A stretch of 64,000 nt of DNA from Phycisphaerales bacterium (GCA_030149165.1 JASBRY010000008.1:529688-593687); one strand, 5' to 3'. Counted from the first letter of the stretch, positions 8,903 through 18,208 are shown. Numbers and translations: made by a program. Notes: generated by a model from the letters alone, not told the origin.

Positions 8903-10462
8903 ATGGCTCCAAAGAAACCACAGTCGTACCTCGCCGAAGCAAAGACACTCGAGCAATCGGGTGATGTCAAGGGTGCCATCAAGCTCTACAAGACCTTCCT
9001 CTCGCGTCATCGAGATCACCCCAATGCGCTCAAGGTCCGCGTGCGCACCGCTCAGCTTTGTGTGATGCAAGGCGAGCATGAGGACGCGATCAAAGTGATC
9101 AACACCGCCGGAATCGCGGGACAGCAGAACTTGATGATGATGTACACGCTTGCGCAAGCGAACGCGTACGCCGGGAATCTTGCCCAGGCGCATGAAGCGC
9201 TTGAGAAGACGCGTGCCATCGATCCCGACTACCCCCCCGCGATTGCTCGACTCGCGACGATCATGCAGTACGAGGGTCTCACGGACGACGCGATCAAGAT
9301 CATCGACGACGCGTACGCACGCGGGATCGACGCGTGGGACATCGATCACACGCTGGGAGAACTCGCGGTCAAAGCCGGACGCGTGGATGAAGCAACCGAG
9401 CGTCTCCAGCGTCGTCTGGAGGATCAATCCATCAAAGGAGCACCGCGTGTCGAGATGGAGTACATGCTCTCGACGCTCCTTGAGCGCCAAGAGAAGTATC
9501 AGGAAGCGTGGGACGCCGCGACGAGAGCGAACAGTCTCAAAACCGACGGCGGCATGGGGGGATACGCGATCAAGGGCGCTCAGAAAACCAAGACCAACAC
9601 AAGTGTGCTTAAGTACAAAGCCCGCATCGAGAAGGTCATGGAGATCTTCACTCCAGAACTGCTCCGATCACTCGAACCGACAGATGCAGGTCCTGAAGCT
9701 CGTCCAGAGATATTGATGATCTCAGGTATGCCCCGCTCTGGTACCACGCTGCTCGAGCAGATCCTCTCGGCGCATCCGCGTGCAGAAAGCGCCGGAGAAG
9801 CGCCGTTCCTGCTCCAAGCGGGCTACGACCTCAAGATGTCTCCTGATCCCAAATTATCGATCATCGAGCGGCTCTCAGTCAAGAAACGAACCAAGATTGG
9901 TGGTCAGATTCTCCAGCAACTCCAAGAGCTTTCAGGGAGCAACGAATATGTCGTTGATAAACATCCTGGAAACGACGAGCACATCGGACTCCTCTCTGCG
10001 CTGGCGCCGCAAGCGAAGATGATCCTCACGCGACGCGATCCGCGCGATGTCGCGCTCTCGTGCTACTTCCGTAACTTCGCGCTCGGGCACGGCTGGACCA
10101 ACAGCTTCGATTCCATTGTCGACATGATCGAGATCCGACTCCAGATGCACGACTTCTGGCTCGACACCATCCCCCAGAACGCTCCATGGCTCCCGCTGCG
10201 TGTCGGAGATTACCAAGAGATCGTCAACAATCCCGAAGAACAAACGAGATCGCTCGTCGAGTTCGCCGGACTGGAATGGGACGACGCGTGTCTGAACTTC
10301 TCCAAACGCAAACGGATCGTTCCGACGCTCCAACCACACCAAGCGGCGCAGGGTGTGTACAAAGGTTCACTCGCCAAATGGGTCCGCTACGCGGATTGCA
10401 TGGGAGAATCGCTCGATCGCTTGAACACGATCTGCGAGCGGCACGGCTACAGCATTGAATGA
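8903..10462 (+). CDS. TPR-repeat sulfotransferase
   Basis: A 519-residue two-domain protein. Residues 1-230 are tetratricopeptide-like repeats (AKTLEQSGDVKGAIKLYKTFL; ALEKTRAIDPDYPPAIARLA). Residues 265-519 are a sulfotransferase domain. It contains the PAPS 5'-phosphosulfate loop GMPRSGTTLLEQIL and the 3'-phosphate motif TRRDPRDVALSCYFRNFALG. The C-terminal VYKGSLAKWVRYADCMG is typical of TPR-linked sulfotransferases. Such enzymes transfer sulfate from PAPS to a carbohydrate, peptide or small molecule; the acceptor is unknown. The protein has no signal peptide, so it is probably cytosolic. It follows the PfkB-like gene by 27 bp on the same strand. A second, unrelated sulfotransferase lies at 12876-14471. 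Confidence 0.88.
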   Translation: MAPKKPQSYLAEAKTLEQSGDVKGAIKLYKTFLSRHRDHPNALKVRVRTAQLCVMQGEHEDAIKVINTAGIAGQQNLMMMYTLAQANAYAGNLAQAHEALEKTRAIDPDYPPAIARLATIMQYEGLTDDAIKIIDDAYARGIDAWDIDHTLGELAVKAGRVDEATERLQRRLEDQSIKGAPRVEMEYMLSTLLERQEKYQEAWDAATRANSLKTDGGMGGYAIKGAQKTKTNTSVLKYKARIEKVMEIFTPELLRSLEPTDAGPEARPEILMISGMPRSGTTLLEQILSAHPRAESAGEAPFLLQAGYDLKMSPDPKLSIIERLSVKKRTKIGGQILQQLQELSGSNEYVVDKHPGNDEHIGLLSALAPQAKMILTRRDPRDVALSCYFRNFALGHGWTNSFDSIVDMIEIRLQMHDFWLDTIPQNAPWLPLRVGDYQEIVNNPEEQTRSLVEFAGLEWDDACLNFSKRKRIVPTLQPHQAAQGVYKGSLAKWVRYADCMGESLDRLNTICERHGYSIE

Positions 10463-10465
10463 AAC

Positions 10466-11170
10466 TTACTCTTCGCTCGTGGGACGATTCAAGGTCTCGA
10501 TCGAGCCGTCTTCTTTCTCGATGAGGATCGTGTCTGCTTCGTCGATGAACAAGCCGTGATCGATGACCCCTGGGATGTCGTTGAGTTCCATCGCGAGTTC
10601 AGGGAGATCTTCGTTGTTGTTGATCGTCGCATCAAGCACGAGGTTCCCGTTGTCAGTGAGGAAGAATCGACCATCCATATCCTGACGGATGACGCCGTTG
10701 ATACCGATGTGACGGAGCGCTTTGCGTGTCGAAGCGAGCCCGTACGCCATGATCGCGATCGGAAGCGGAGACTTCATACCGACCTGCTGATCAGCGACCT
10801 TCGATTCGCTGACCATGAAGATCGTCCGCTTGGACGCCCAGCACAGGATACGCTCGCGCGTCATCGCGCCGCGAGAGCCTTTCATGACCACCATTGAGCG
10901 GTCGACTTCATCGGCGCCGTCGATGAGCAGATCAATCTCGTCGAGCATCGCAAAGTCGATGATCTTGAGTCCCAGCGAGCGTCCGAGATCCTCGGCGCGC
11001 TCTGAAGCCGCGACGCAGTGGATGTCGAGACCCTCATCGCTGACGCGCTGCGCCAGCGCGTGGATACCGCGTGCCGCAGTGGAGCCGGCACCCAATCCCA
11101 CAGTCATGCCGGAGACGACCTCCGCGATCGCGGTGCTTGCGAGAACATCAGCAGTCTGTTGCTTACTCAA
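10466..11170 (-). CDS. rpiA: Ribose-5-phosphate isomerase A, TTG start
   Basis: Interconverts ribose 5-phosphate and ribulose 5-phosphate in the pentose phosphate pathway. The family motifs GMTVGLGAGSTAARGI, LLIDGADEVDRSM and DNGNLVLDATI are clear. The usual KGGGGALxREK catalytic loop is the variant KGSRGAMTRER, which keeps the Lys and Arg-Glu. Starting at TTG 11170 gives 234 residues, the normal size; AGGGG lies 8 nt upstream. In-frame ATGs further upstream would place over 45 unrelated residues inside the aldehyde dehydrogenase gene. The TTG overlaps the stop of that gene by 8 bp, so rpiA is translationally coupled to it. Confidence 0.93.
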   Translation of the reverse strand: MSKQQTADVLASTAIAEVVSGMTVGLGAGSTAARGIHALAQRVSDEGLDIHCVAASERAEDLGRSLGLKIIDFAMLDEIDLLIDGADEVDRSMVVMKGSRGAMTRERILCWASKRTIFMVSESKVADQQVGMKSPLPIAIMAYGLASTRKALRHIGINGVIRQDMDGRFFLTDNGNLVLDATINNNEDLPELAMELNDIPGVIDHGLFIDEADTILIEKEDGSIETLNRPTSEE

Positions 11171-12722
11171 AGCGGATCCCCTGTGCAAGTGTGAGTTCTG
11201 TGCCGTAGTTGATCGTGCAGGTCTGACGACGCATGTACACCTTCCATGCATCAGATCCTGATTCACGGCCGCCCCCGGTATCCTTCTCACCCCCGAACGC
11301 ACCGCCGATCTCTGCACCTGATGTTCCGAGATTCACATTCGCGATGCCACAGTCTGATCCCGCGCCTGTTGGCGCAAGGAACCGCTGAGCGCTGTTGCTC
11401 GATCCAGTGAAGATGGCGCTGCTGAGTCCCTGATCGACGGAGTTCTGCATGTCGATCGCTTCTTCGAGCGTCTTGTAGGTGAAGACATACATGATCGGCG
11501 CGAAGGTCTCGTTGTACGCCATCGGGAGTTCATTGTTTGCTGGAGCGCGGATGATCGTTGGTTTGACGAAGTGACCGCCTTTGCCATCGATACGCTCGCC
11601 GCCGGTCATGAGTTTGCCGCCCTGCTTGACCGCTTCGCTGACCGCGTTCTCGAACTGCTCCACGGACTGCTCATTGATCAACGGCCCCATGAGCACGGAC
11701 TCATCAAGCGCATCACCGATGTTCACTGTTTCGTATGCCTTGACCAGCTTGTCCACGAACGCATCGGCGATGGATTCGTGGATGATGAGTCGGCGTGTGG
11801 TCGTGCAACGCTGACCAGCGGTCCCGACTGCACCAAAGACCGTTGATTTGAGCGCCAGATCCAGATCCGCATCCGGCTCAATAATCACGGCGTTGTTCCC
11901 GCCAAGTTCGAGCAGGCACTTACCCAGTCGTCCTGCGACGACCGATCCAACGCGCCGACCCATTCGGCATGATCCTGTTGCACTGATGAGCGGATAGCGT
12001 CGATCCGCGATCATCGTCTCACCCACCACATCATCGGTCCCGATGACGAGTTGGAAGATGTCCTCGAATCCCATCTCCGATGCGACCTTCTCCGCGATCA
12101 TGTTCGTCGCGATCGCGGTGAGTGGTGTCAACAGTGATGGTTTCCATACAGTGGTGTCGCCGCAGACGGCTGCGAGCATCGCGTTCCATCCCCAAACAGC
12201 ATTCGGGAAGTTGAACGCCGTGATGACCCCGACGGGACCCAGCGGGAGCCACTGCTCTTTCATCGTGTGCTCTGGCCGTTCTGAAGGCATCGTGATGCCG
12301 GTCAACTGACGCGAGAGACCAACCGCGAAGTCCGCGATGTCAATCGTCTCTTGCACCTCACCGATCCCCTCGGCTTTGATCTTCCCCATCTCCAATGACA
12401 GCAGCGATCCGAGTTCTTCGAGCACATTTCGGTACTCGACGCCGATGCGCCGGACGAGCTCGCCCCGCTTGGGAGCGGGAACCAATCGGAACTTCTTGAA
12501 CGCTTCGACCGAGCGAGCGGTGGTCTGCTCGTACGAGTCCTTGTCATCCAGACGCACACCCGCGAGCGGCTCTCCGGTCGAGGGGTTGGTCACGACGATG
12601 ATGCCGTCGGATTCTGGGGTTTCGTTTCCTGAGATATCGATCACAACGCGTGGATGATCCACAAGTCCGAGCGAGACCAGGAGGGGGTGCGGGCGAGTCG
12701 ATGTGGCGGGTGTCTGTGTCAT
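11163..12722 (-). CDS. Aldehyde dehydrogenase, ALDH7 (alpha-aminoadipic semialdehyde) type
   Basis: NAD(P)-dependent aldehyde dehydrogenase of about 519 residues. ALDH hallmarks are present: PLGPVGVITAFNFPNAVWGWN, the catalytic Glu in LLELGGNNAVI, the catalytic Cys in GTAGQRCTTTRRL, and ETFAPIMYVF. The C-terminal GGAFGGEKDTGGGRESGSD closely matches the ALDH7/antiquitin subfamily, which oxidises alpha-aminoadipic semialdehyde / piperideine-6-carboxylate in lysine breakdown. That subfamily substrate is an inference from family resemblance. The start is taken at 12722 (MTQTPATS); 12746 is an in-frame alternative. It overlaps rpiA by 8 bp downstream. The intergenic 12723-12875 must hold divergent promoters. 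Confidence 0.9.
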   Translation of the reverse strand: MTQTPATSTRPHPLLVSLGLVDHPRVVIDISGNETPESDGIIVVTNPSTGEPLAGVRLDDKDSYEQTTARSVEAFKKFRLVPAPKRGELVRRIGVEYRNVLEELGSLLSLEMGKIKAEGIGEVQETIDIADFAVGLSRQLTGITMPSERPEHTMKEQWLPLGPVGVITAFNFPNAVWGWNAMLAAVCGDTTVWKPSLLTPLTAIATNMIAEKVASEMGFEDIFQLVIGTDDVVGETMIADRRYPLISATGSCRMGRRVGSVVAGRLGKCLLELGGNNAVIIEPDADLDLALKSTVFGAVGTAGQRCTTTRRLIIHESIADAFVDKLVKAYETVNIGDALDESVLMGPLINEQSVEQFENAVSEAVKQGGKLMTGGERIDGKGGHFVKPTIIRAPANNELPMAYNETFAPIMYVFTYKTLEEAIDMQNSVDQGLSSAIFTGSSNSAQRFLAPTGAGSDCGIANVNLGTSGAEIGGAFGGEKDTGGGRESGSDAWKVYMRRQTCTINYGTELTLAQGIRFE

Positions 12723-12875
12723 TGGGGGACAATACGCATCAAACACGGATCAGACTTGATCACTCGAGCGCACTTCGGTACACATCGCGTTTCTGAACGC
12801 AACGCTTGCATATGCTCGTCAGTGACCGCTAGCCAACGATCCGAGACATCACCCAAACGACGACCGACTGTCGCG

Positions 12876-14471
12876 ATGCCTATCCCCCACATGCTCGCGC
12901 TGGCGCCGCTCGATGTTTGGTTCCGCACGCTCCGAGGCTCACGCATCCATCCACGCTACTGGATCCGCTTGCTCGGAATCGGAACGACCAGTCTGATCGG
13001 GACGATGTGTTCAACCCCTGAACGCTTGCTGCTCTGGATGTACCACACGATCAGAGGTGGCGAAACACAGCGTTTCGATCATCAACCCGGCGTGCTGATC
13101 ATCCTCGGCTACTACCGATCAGGGACCACGCACGCGCACAACCTCATCGCGTGCGATCCGCAGAGCGTCACGCCGCGCTGGTATCAGGCGCTGATGGGAC
13201 AGGGATTCCTCATCAGTTGGGCCATCACCCGATTCCTGCTCGTCCCGTTCCTCGGCTCCTCGCGTCCACAAGACGGCGTGGGATTCGGACCACGCTGGCC
13301 GGGAGAGGACGACTTCGCGTTTGCGAGTTGGGGGTCCTGCTCGACACTCCCAGGACGATTGATCGTCCCGAGTCAACGGGAACACTGGAGCAAGTGGAAC
13401 ACGCTCGAATCGTGCTCTGAGTCCGAGCGTGCGCAGTGGCGATCAACGCTCGCACGATTCGCGTGGAAAGTGACGCGCCGCAACAGAGACAAAGTCCTCG
13501 TGCTCAAAACCCCGAGCCATGGAGCGCACATCGACGAACTCATCCAAGTCTTCGGCGATCGCGTCCGATTCCTGCACATCAGCAGAGACCCAACGAAGGT
13601 CATCGAATCCAACATGCGGATGCACGACAGTCTCAAGCAGCACCTGCTCCAAGACCCCCTTGATCCAACTGCGCTCCGTGCAAGAATCCTCGAAGAATAC
13701 CTGCTGATCGAACGCTCTACAGATCAATCACTCAATGCACTCGATCCATCCCGATACGCACAGCTCCGCCACGAGGACCTCATCGCTGATCCGATCGGTC
13801 AACTCAACAACGCGCTCAATCACATCGGGATGCCGATGTCCGATGCACATGAGCACGCGATCAAAGACTATCTCAGCGATCTGGGTCCTTATGAGCGTCC
13901 ATCCCATCCCGAGATCGATCTGGGATCGCCGAGCGAGCACGAATCCGATGTCATAGATCAGATCAAAGCGATGCAACCCAAGAACATTGGAGCGCAACCC
14001 CGATCGCCCATCGAAACGACTGCACACAAACCTCGCACAGCGCTCGCTGTGCTCAGCGCCTTTCCCATAGCGCTGCTCTGGGGCGCGTTCTGGATCGGAC
14101 TCGTGTGGTTGCTCAAACAGATCTGGCCCGAGTTCAGACCTCGCATCGATCAGTTCATGTGGATCGGCGGATCGGTCATCGCGATGCTCAGCGTCCGCAT
14201 CGCCGGCGGGGGTTCCAGAGCACTCGGATGGACCTGCGCTTTGCTCGCGCTGTTGGTCTTTATCGCCGTGTCTTTCCCGATCACCGTCATCAACTGGAAC
14301 TGGGCCGCGGATGGCACGCGTGATGAGTTCATCTACCACAACACCAAGGGCGCGATCCACGGGCTCAAGGCTCCAAGTTCCATGATCTACGCCATCCTCG
14401 GCATGCTCACGGCTTGGAGACACGCATCCGATAGCGGCCCCAAACCACCCGGCACGCGCCCTCAACGCTGA
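12876..14471 (+). CDS. Sulfotransferase with C-terminal membrane domain
   Basis: A 531-residue fusion. After two short hydrophobic stretches it has a sulfotransferase domain (about residues 65-370): the PAPS loop GYYRSGTTHAHNLIACDP and the 3'-phosphate motif ISRDPTKVIESNMRMHDSL, with KVLVLKTPSHGAHI between them. The last 150 residues are four hydrophobic helices (ALAVLSAFPIALLWGAFWIG; IGGSVIAMLSVRIAGG; ALLALLVFIAVSFPI; MIYAILGMLTAW), so the enzyme is membrane-bound. The acceptor may be a lipid or a membrane-linked glycan, but that is inference. The start at 12876 gives MPIPHMLALAP; in-frame starts further upstream overlap the divergent aldehyde dehydrogenase. It is followed by crcB after 23 bp. 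Confidence 0.82.
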   Translation: MPIPHMLALAPLDVWFRTLRGSRIHPRYWIRLLGIGTTSLIGTMCSTPERLLLWMYHTIRGGETQRFDHQPGVLIILGYYRSGTTHAHNLIACDPQSVTPRWYQALMGQGFLISWAITRFLLVPFLGSSRPQDGVGFGPRWPGEDDFAFASWGSCSTLPGRLIVPSQREHWSKWNTLESCSESERAQWRSTLARFAWKVTRRNRDKVLVLKTPSHGAHIDELIQVFGDRVRFLHISRDPTKVIESNMRMHDSLKQHLLQDPLDPTALRARILEEYLLIERSTDQSLNALDPSRYAQLRHEDLIADPIGQLNNALNHIGMPMSDAHEHAIKDYLSDLGPYERPSHPEIDLGSPSEHESDVIDQIKAMQPKNIGAQPRSPIETTAHKPRTALAVLSAFPIALLWGAFWIGLVWLLKQIWPEFRPRIDQFMWIGGSVIAMLSVRIAGGGSRALGWTCALLALLVFIAVSFPITVINWNWAADGTRDEFIYHNTKGAIHGLKAPSSMIYAILGMLTAWRHASDSGPKPPGTRPQR

Positions 14472-14494
14472 GCCCAATCGCGTACAGTACCACT

Positions 14495-14917
14495 ATGCTC
14501 AAGCTTCTCCTCGTCTTTGTTGGTGGTGGTCTCGGATCGGTCGGTCGATACGCTGTGGGTCGATTCATCGCGCGCGTCACCCCCACTGATCTCGAGCCCC
14601 CCCATTGGCTCGATCTCTATCCCTTCGCGACCATGCTCGTCAACATCATCGGCTGCGCCATCATCGGATTCGTATGGGCATGGGCGCTCGCAAAGGGACA
14701 GGGACAATCCCCAACGATGGTGTTTCTCATCGTCGGAGTGCTCGGCGGATTCACGACCTTCTCTTCCTTCGGATGGGAAACACTCGAGCTCATCCAGAAC
14801 CAGCGCATCGGGATCGCGTGTGTCTATGTCATCATGTCACTCGTGCTCGGACTGCTCGGGGTCTTCGGCGGATACACCATCGGGACCGCCGCGTTCGGAG
14901 CAGGAGCAACAGCATGA
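14495..14917 (+). CDS. crcB: Fluoride efflux channel CrcB/Fluc
   Basis: Small four-helix channel (140 residues) that exports fluoride as a dual-topology dimer. Family marks are GGGLGSVGRYAVGR near the N-terminus, ATMLVNIIGCAIIGF with the conserved Asn, and GVLGGFTTFSSFGWE, the Phe-box and central sodium-binding region. Length is typical. There is no room for a fluoride riboswitch: the gene starts 23 bp after the sulfotransferase and is probably cotranscribed with it. The stop codon overlaps the sixA start as ATGA. Confidence 0.96.
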   Translation: MLKLLLVFVGGGLGSVGRYAVGRFIARVTPTDLEPPHWLDLYPFATMLVNIIGCAIIGFVWAWALAKGQGQSPTMVFLIVGVLGGFTTFSSFGWETLELIQNQRIGIACVYVIMSLVLGLLGVFGGYTIGTAAFGAGATA

Positions 14918-15390
14918 TCGTCTACATCATCCGGCACGGCAAGGCAGAAATGGACTCCGACACAGGCCGAGATGCTGATCGTAATCTCACCAAACGAGGA
15001 CGCAACCAAGCACGCGCCATCGCGGAGTTCCTCTCGTCTGAGCACACGCAGATCCCAAATCGTGTTTTCGCATCTCCCTACAACAGGACCATGCAAACCG
15101 CTGCTCCGATCTGGACGGCGCTGGATCAACCCCAGCAAGTCGAAGATCGACTCGCCGCGATCCGATCGGTTTCGGATCTCATCTCTGTCATTTCTGATGT
15201 GGATGTTGACGCGATCGCGTTAATCTCGCACAACCCCACCGTGAGTCGAGCCGTGGATGTGCTGATTGGTGGACCATCCGCGCCCTACGACTGCTCGATG
15301 CGGACAGGAGAGTTGTTTGGTTTGGAACTCGATGCCTCCGATCCAGTCGGCAGCGCGAAGCAGATCACGCACTTCCGTCTCAAGAAATAA
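14914..15390 (+). CDS. sixA: SixA-type histidine phosphatase
   Basis: A 158-residue phosphohistidine phosphatase of the histidine phosphatase superfamily. The catalytic RHG motif is at the start (IVYIIRHGKAEMDSD) and the second catalytic His is in ALISHNPTVSRAV. The short form without a large insertion is typical of SixA, which removes phosphate from histidine phosphotransfer or PTS proteins. The start ATG overlaps the crcB stop (ATGA), indicating translational coupling. The target in this organism is unknown; a hybrid histidine kinase lies elsewhere in the window but is not linked. Confidence 0.87.
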   Translation: MIVYIIRHGKAEMDSDTGRDADRNLTKRGRNQARAIAEFLSSEHTQIPNRVFASPYNRTMQTAAPIWTALDQPQQVEDRLAAIRSVSDLISVISDVDVDAIALISHNPTVSRAVDVLIGGPSAPYDCSMRTGELFGLELDASDPVGSAKQITHFRLKK

Positions 15391-15392
15391 GC

Positions 15393-16739
15393 TCACTCCT
15401 CGATAAGCTGCTCTCGCATCCAACGCTCGATTTTCGGAGTCTGCATCGGGAGTCCCGCGAAGATCAGCTCGTGACCAACGGGATACACCCATCGCTCTGG
15501 TTTCCCGAGTGCTTCATACAGCGCATCACCAGTCGAAGAAGGGACCGCTTTGTCCGATGAGCCGTGGAGCATGAGCATCGGGATTCCATACATGCTCTCT
15601 GCGGTTTTGAGCGAGTCCAGCCGCGAGTTGACGAGGTATAGATCAATCATCTCCCTTGCTTGATCATCGTCGAGGGGTTGCACTTCGGTATCCGATGGAT
15701 CCGCATCCAGATCCACGGCATCGATCCACTTCTTGTAGTTCGAGCGTGTGTTGATCTCAAGGAAGTTTCCCCCTCCAGCGATCATCACTCCCGCGTCATA
15801 CAGATCGGGATCGAAACTGTACACAGTCGGGAGGATCATCGCACCCCCTGACATTCCCAGCAGCACGACCGGCTTGTCCGCATGATCGCTGAACCGCTCG
15901 TGCACATGTCGCAGTGATGCGGACGCGGCGTACGCGGCTTCCGCCGTGCGCGTATCGAACATCTCCGCGACTTGCTTGGCGACTTGAGTTTCGCGCCCCT
16001 CCTCGACCGCAAACTGCTGGCGCTGCGTGAATCGAGATGGGTGCGACAGCATCCGAAGCACTGCCCATCCCTTGGAGTTGAAGTAGCGCTCGAGTCCATC
16101 AATCACCGGCTCAGGAGTTCCGAACATCCCAGGCATCATGACCACAGTCCCGATCGTCTCCGATTCATCTTTCGCGCTGCGATAGGTCATCCAGGTCCGC
16201 TCGAGCAACACCTGCTTGAGCTCATCACCCACTGCTCCACCTGTCTTGATCGTCCCCGCTTCTTGAGCAGTGATGAACTTGAACGCAAGATCGGGTTCTT
16301 TGTCTTCATCAGGTTCTTTCCCCTCATCACTCGGAGGGTTGTCCACGAAGATAAAGCATCCCGGTCCTTCCGCTTGGAACTTGTAGGGATCGATCTGTCC
16401 CAACGAGCTCGCAAGCGCGTGCATATCTGTGTACTCAGTCTCGTCAATCCGCAACTGGTGGAATCGAGAAAGGTGCGCCGGAGCAAGCTGCTGGACAGGA
16501 GTCTCCAGATCGACAATCACACCAACACGATCACCTGGCGCAATCGACGCAAACCCCCATCGCGCCGGCCAAATCGAATCACGCCCCTGAGTCTGTGGCG
16601 CTGTGGTCGAACTCGTAGACGCCACGGCTGGAGCGGATTCTGGTTGAGAAACCAGTGTGCGTGGATACACGCTCCGGCATCCAGCCGGGAGCATGATGCT
16701 CAGGATCAGGAGTGTTCGTATGTTGGCGCCGTATCTCAT
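15393..16739 (-). CDS. Alpha/beta-hydrolase lipoprotein
   Basis: A 448-residue exported lipoprotein with lipobox LPAGC (Cys21) and a Ser/Thr/Ala-rich linker to about residue 60. The hydrolase domain has the nucleophile elbow GMSGGA (Ser297), an Asp in MLHGSSDKAVP and a His in VYPVGHELIFAG, so the triad is complete. A long N-terminal region (residues 60-190) with an acidic patch (DEGKEPDEDKEPD) is unlike standard esterases. Substrate unknown; it probably acts on ester or peptide-like substrates at the envelope. It is convergent with sixA and divergent from the DUF368 gene. Confidence 0.82.
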   Translation of the reverse strand: MRYGANIRTLLILSIMLPAGCRSVYPRTLVSQPESAPAVASTSSTTAPQTQGRDSIWPARWGFASIAPGDRVGVIVDLETPVQQLAPAHLSRFHQLRIDETEYTDMHALASSLGQIDPYKFQAEGPGCFIFVDNPPSDEGKEPDEDKEPDLAFKFITAQEAGTIKTGGAVGDELKQVLLERTWMTYRSAKDESETIGTVVMMPGMFGTPEPVIDGLERYFNSKGWAVLRMLSHPSRFTQRQQFAVEEGRETQVAKQVAEMFDTRTAEAAYAASASLRHVHERFSDHADKPVVLLGMSGGAMILPTVYSFDPDLYDAGVMIAGGGNFLEINTRSNYKKWIDAVDLDADPSDTEVQPLDDDQAREMIDLYLVNSRLDSLKTAESMYGIPMLMLHGSSDKAVPSSTGDALYEALGKPERWVYPVGHELIFAGLPMQTPKIERWMREQLIEE

Positions 16740-16821
16740 CCGCTGAGGTCCTCGCTATCCGTTCTTTCCTTCCATCATATCATCGAACGCACGAGATCCT
16801 GACCTATTGTCTTTCCACACA

Positions 16822-17868
16822 ATGAATGAATCAAACGACTCAATCCAGACCTCAGCATCCCATACGCACGATGATCGCGTGCCGATCCTGCGTTGCGTGC
16901 TCGGTGGAGCGTTGATGGGACTCGCAAACCTCGTTCCCGGCATCTCAGGTGGGACGATGCTCGTCGCGTGCGGCATCTACACCCGCTTCATCGACGCCGT
17001 TTCCGATTGCACGCGTTTCAAGTTCACCAAGAACGATCTGCTGACACTCGGATGCGTGATCCTTGGAGCAATGGTCGCGATTGGGGGACTCGCATCGCTG
17101 ATCCACTGGTCGCTCGTGCATCATCGTTGGGTGATGTTCTCGCTCTTCATCGGACTCACACTCGGAGGCGTCCCGATCCTCTACGCGATGGTTCGTCCGA
17201 TCTCTAGGAATGTCATCATCGGCGTCGTCATCGGCGCTCTGCTCATGGCGGGACTGGTGTACCTCCAAGAATCCGGCGCAGATTCTTCAGGACTCTCCGG
17301 ACCCACGGGACTCATCATCGGCGGAGCCGCGGCCGCGAGCGCGATGATCCTCCCTGGAGTCTCCGGCGCGTTCCTGCTGCTCTTGCTGGGAATGTACGAG
17401 ACCATCATCGGCGCGATCAAGGACACGATGAGTGCTCTCAAAGACGCGGACCTCGGCGCAATCATGGATCAGATGTCGATCGTCATCCCAGTCGGGATCG
17501 GCGTCGTCCTTGGCGTCGTCGTCGTCAGCAACATCCTCCGCTGGGTGCTCCACAAATACGAACGCGTCACACTCGGAGTCCTGCTCGGACTCATCATCGC
17601 GGCTCCCGCTGGTCTGTATCCCTTCCGCGCCGGCGTGCTGCCACAGGTTGGCGACACGATCAAAGGCGAGCTCGTCACGGCTGAAAACCTAGAAGAGATG
17701 CAAGCAAACGACAACGCGAAGGAATGGGATCAGCGTGCGTTCAAACCAAGCCCTGTCCAGATCGCTGGATCACTCGGGATCATCGTGCTCGGATTCGGCG
17801 CGACCCTCGGTATCGCCCGACTCGGTAGAGATAACAATAGAAATGAAACCGACACATCGAATGTCTAA
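16822..17868 (+). CDS. DUF368 (PopT-type) polyprenyl-phosphate transporter
   Basis: A polytopic membrane protein of 348 residues. It opens with GALMGLANLVPGISGGTMLVACGIY, the DUF368 signature, and repeats a related block (GGAAAASAMILPGVSGAFLLLLLGMYE) in the second half, showing an internal inverted repeat. Members called PopT recycle undecaprenyl phosphate across the cytoplasmic membrane; that is family knowledge, not shown here. The start is taken at ATG 16822; a TTG at 16807 is possible. A small zinc-ribbon gene overlaps its 3' end. Confidence 0.86.
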   Translation: MNESNDSIQTSASHTHDDRVPILRCVLGGALMGLANLVPGISGGTMLVACGIYTRFIDAVSDCTRFKFTKNDLLTLGCVILGAMVAIGGLASLIHWSLVHHRWVMFSLFIGLTLGGVPILYAMVRPISRNVIIGVVIGALLMAGLVYLQESGADSSGLSGPTGLIIGGAAAASAMILPGVSGAFLLLLLGMYETIIGAIKDTMSALKDADLGAIMDQMSIVIPVGIGVVLGVVVVSNILRWVLHKYERVTLGVLLGLIIAAPAGLYPFRAGVLPQVGDTIKGELVTAENLEEMQANDNAKEWDQRAFKPSPVQIAGSLGIIVLGFGATLGIARLGRDNNRNETDTSNV

Positions 17869-18208
17869 ATCACGAATCTTCCTTCGTGTCTGGATGATTT
17901 CAGCACTCATGCTCGAAGTCTTTCACGCTGGTTATCCGCTGTGGCTCACCATTGATTCTAAACCGCATTCAAAACAAGATCTCATTCAAACATATTTATA
18001 TTGGTACCCTCACCAAATAGAAAACTTCTTGGCTGTTCTTGGTATCTCATTTTTGTTTTCGATTCCGATGACTTGCGCGGTCATCCGCAAGAAACGAAGA
18101 GCATTGTCAACACACTGCCGTTCCTGCAACTACTCGCTCGAAGGTCTCGATGATCAGCCTTGCTGCCCCGAATGTGGATCCGAACTTTCGACCTCATCAT
18201 CTGATTGA
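17843..18208 (+). CDS. Small membrane protein with C-terminal zinc ribbon, AT-rich
   Basis: About 121 residues: two hydrophobic helices (MISALMLEVFHAGYPLWL; FLAVLGISFLFSIPM), a basic linker KKRR and a C-terminal ribbon HCRSCNYSLEGL...CCPECGSE. The ribbon matches that of the gene at 4960-5685. The start is either 17843 or 17861; both overlap the DUF368 stop (17868), so expression is probably coupled to it. The coding sequence is AT-rich (20 G/C in 60 at 17941-18000 by hand count). Its 3' end overlaps the end of convergent lgt by 55 bp. Function unknown. Confidence 0.7.
   Translation: MKPTHRMSKSRIFLRVWMISALMLEVFHAGYPLWLTIDSKPHSKQDLIQTYLYWYPHQIENFLAVLGISFLFSIPMTCAVIRKKRRALSTHCRSCNYSLEGLDDQPCCPECGSELSTSSSD

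Noticed and set aside
7997..9490. Open frame of 497 codons on the minus strand
   Set aside because: It is a shadow of the PfkB-like and TPR-sulfotransferase genes, made possible by GC-rich codon bias; no motif or ribosome-binding site supports it.
14472..14494. Fluoride riboswitch before crcB
   Set aside because: Only 23 bp separate crcB from the upstream gene, too short for the aptamer, and no matching motif is seen.
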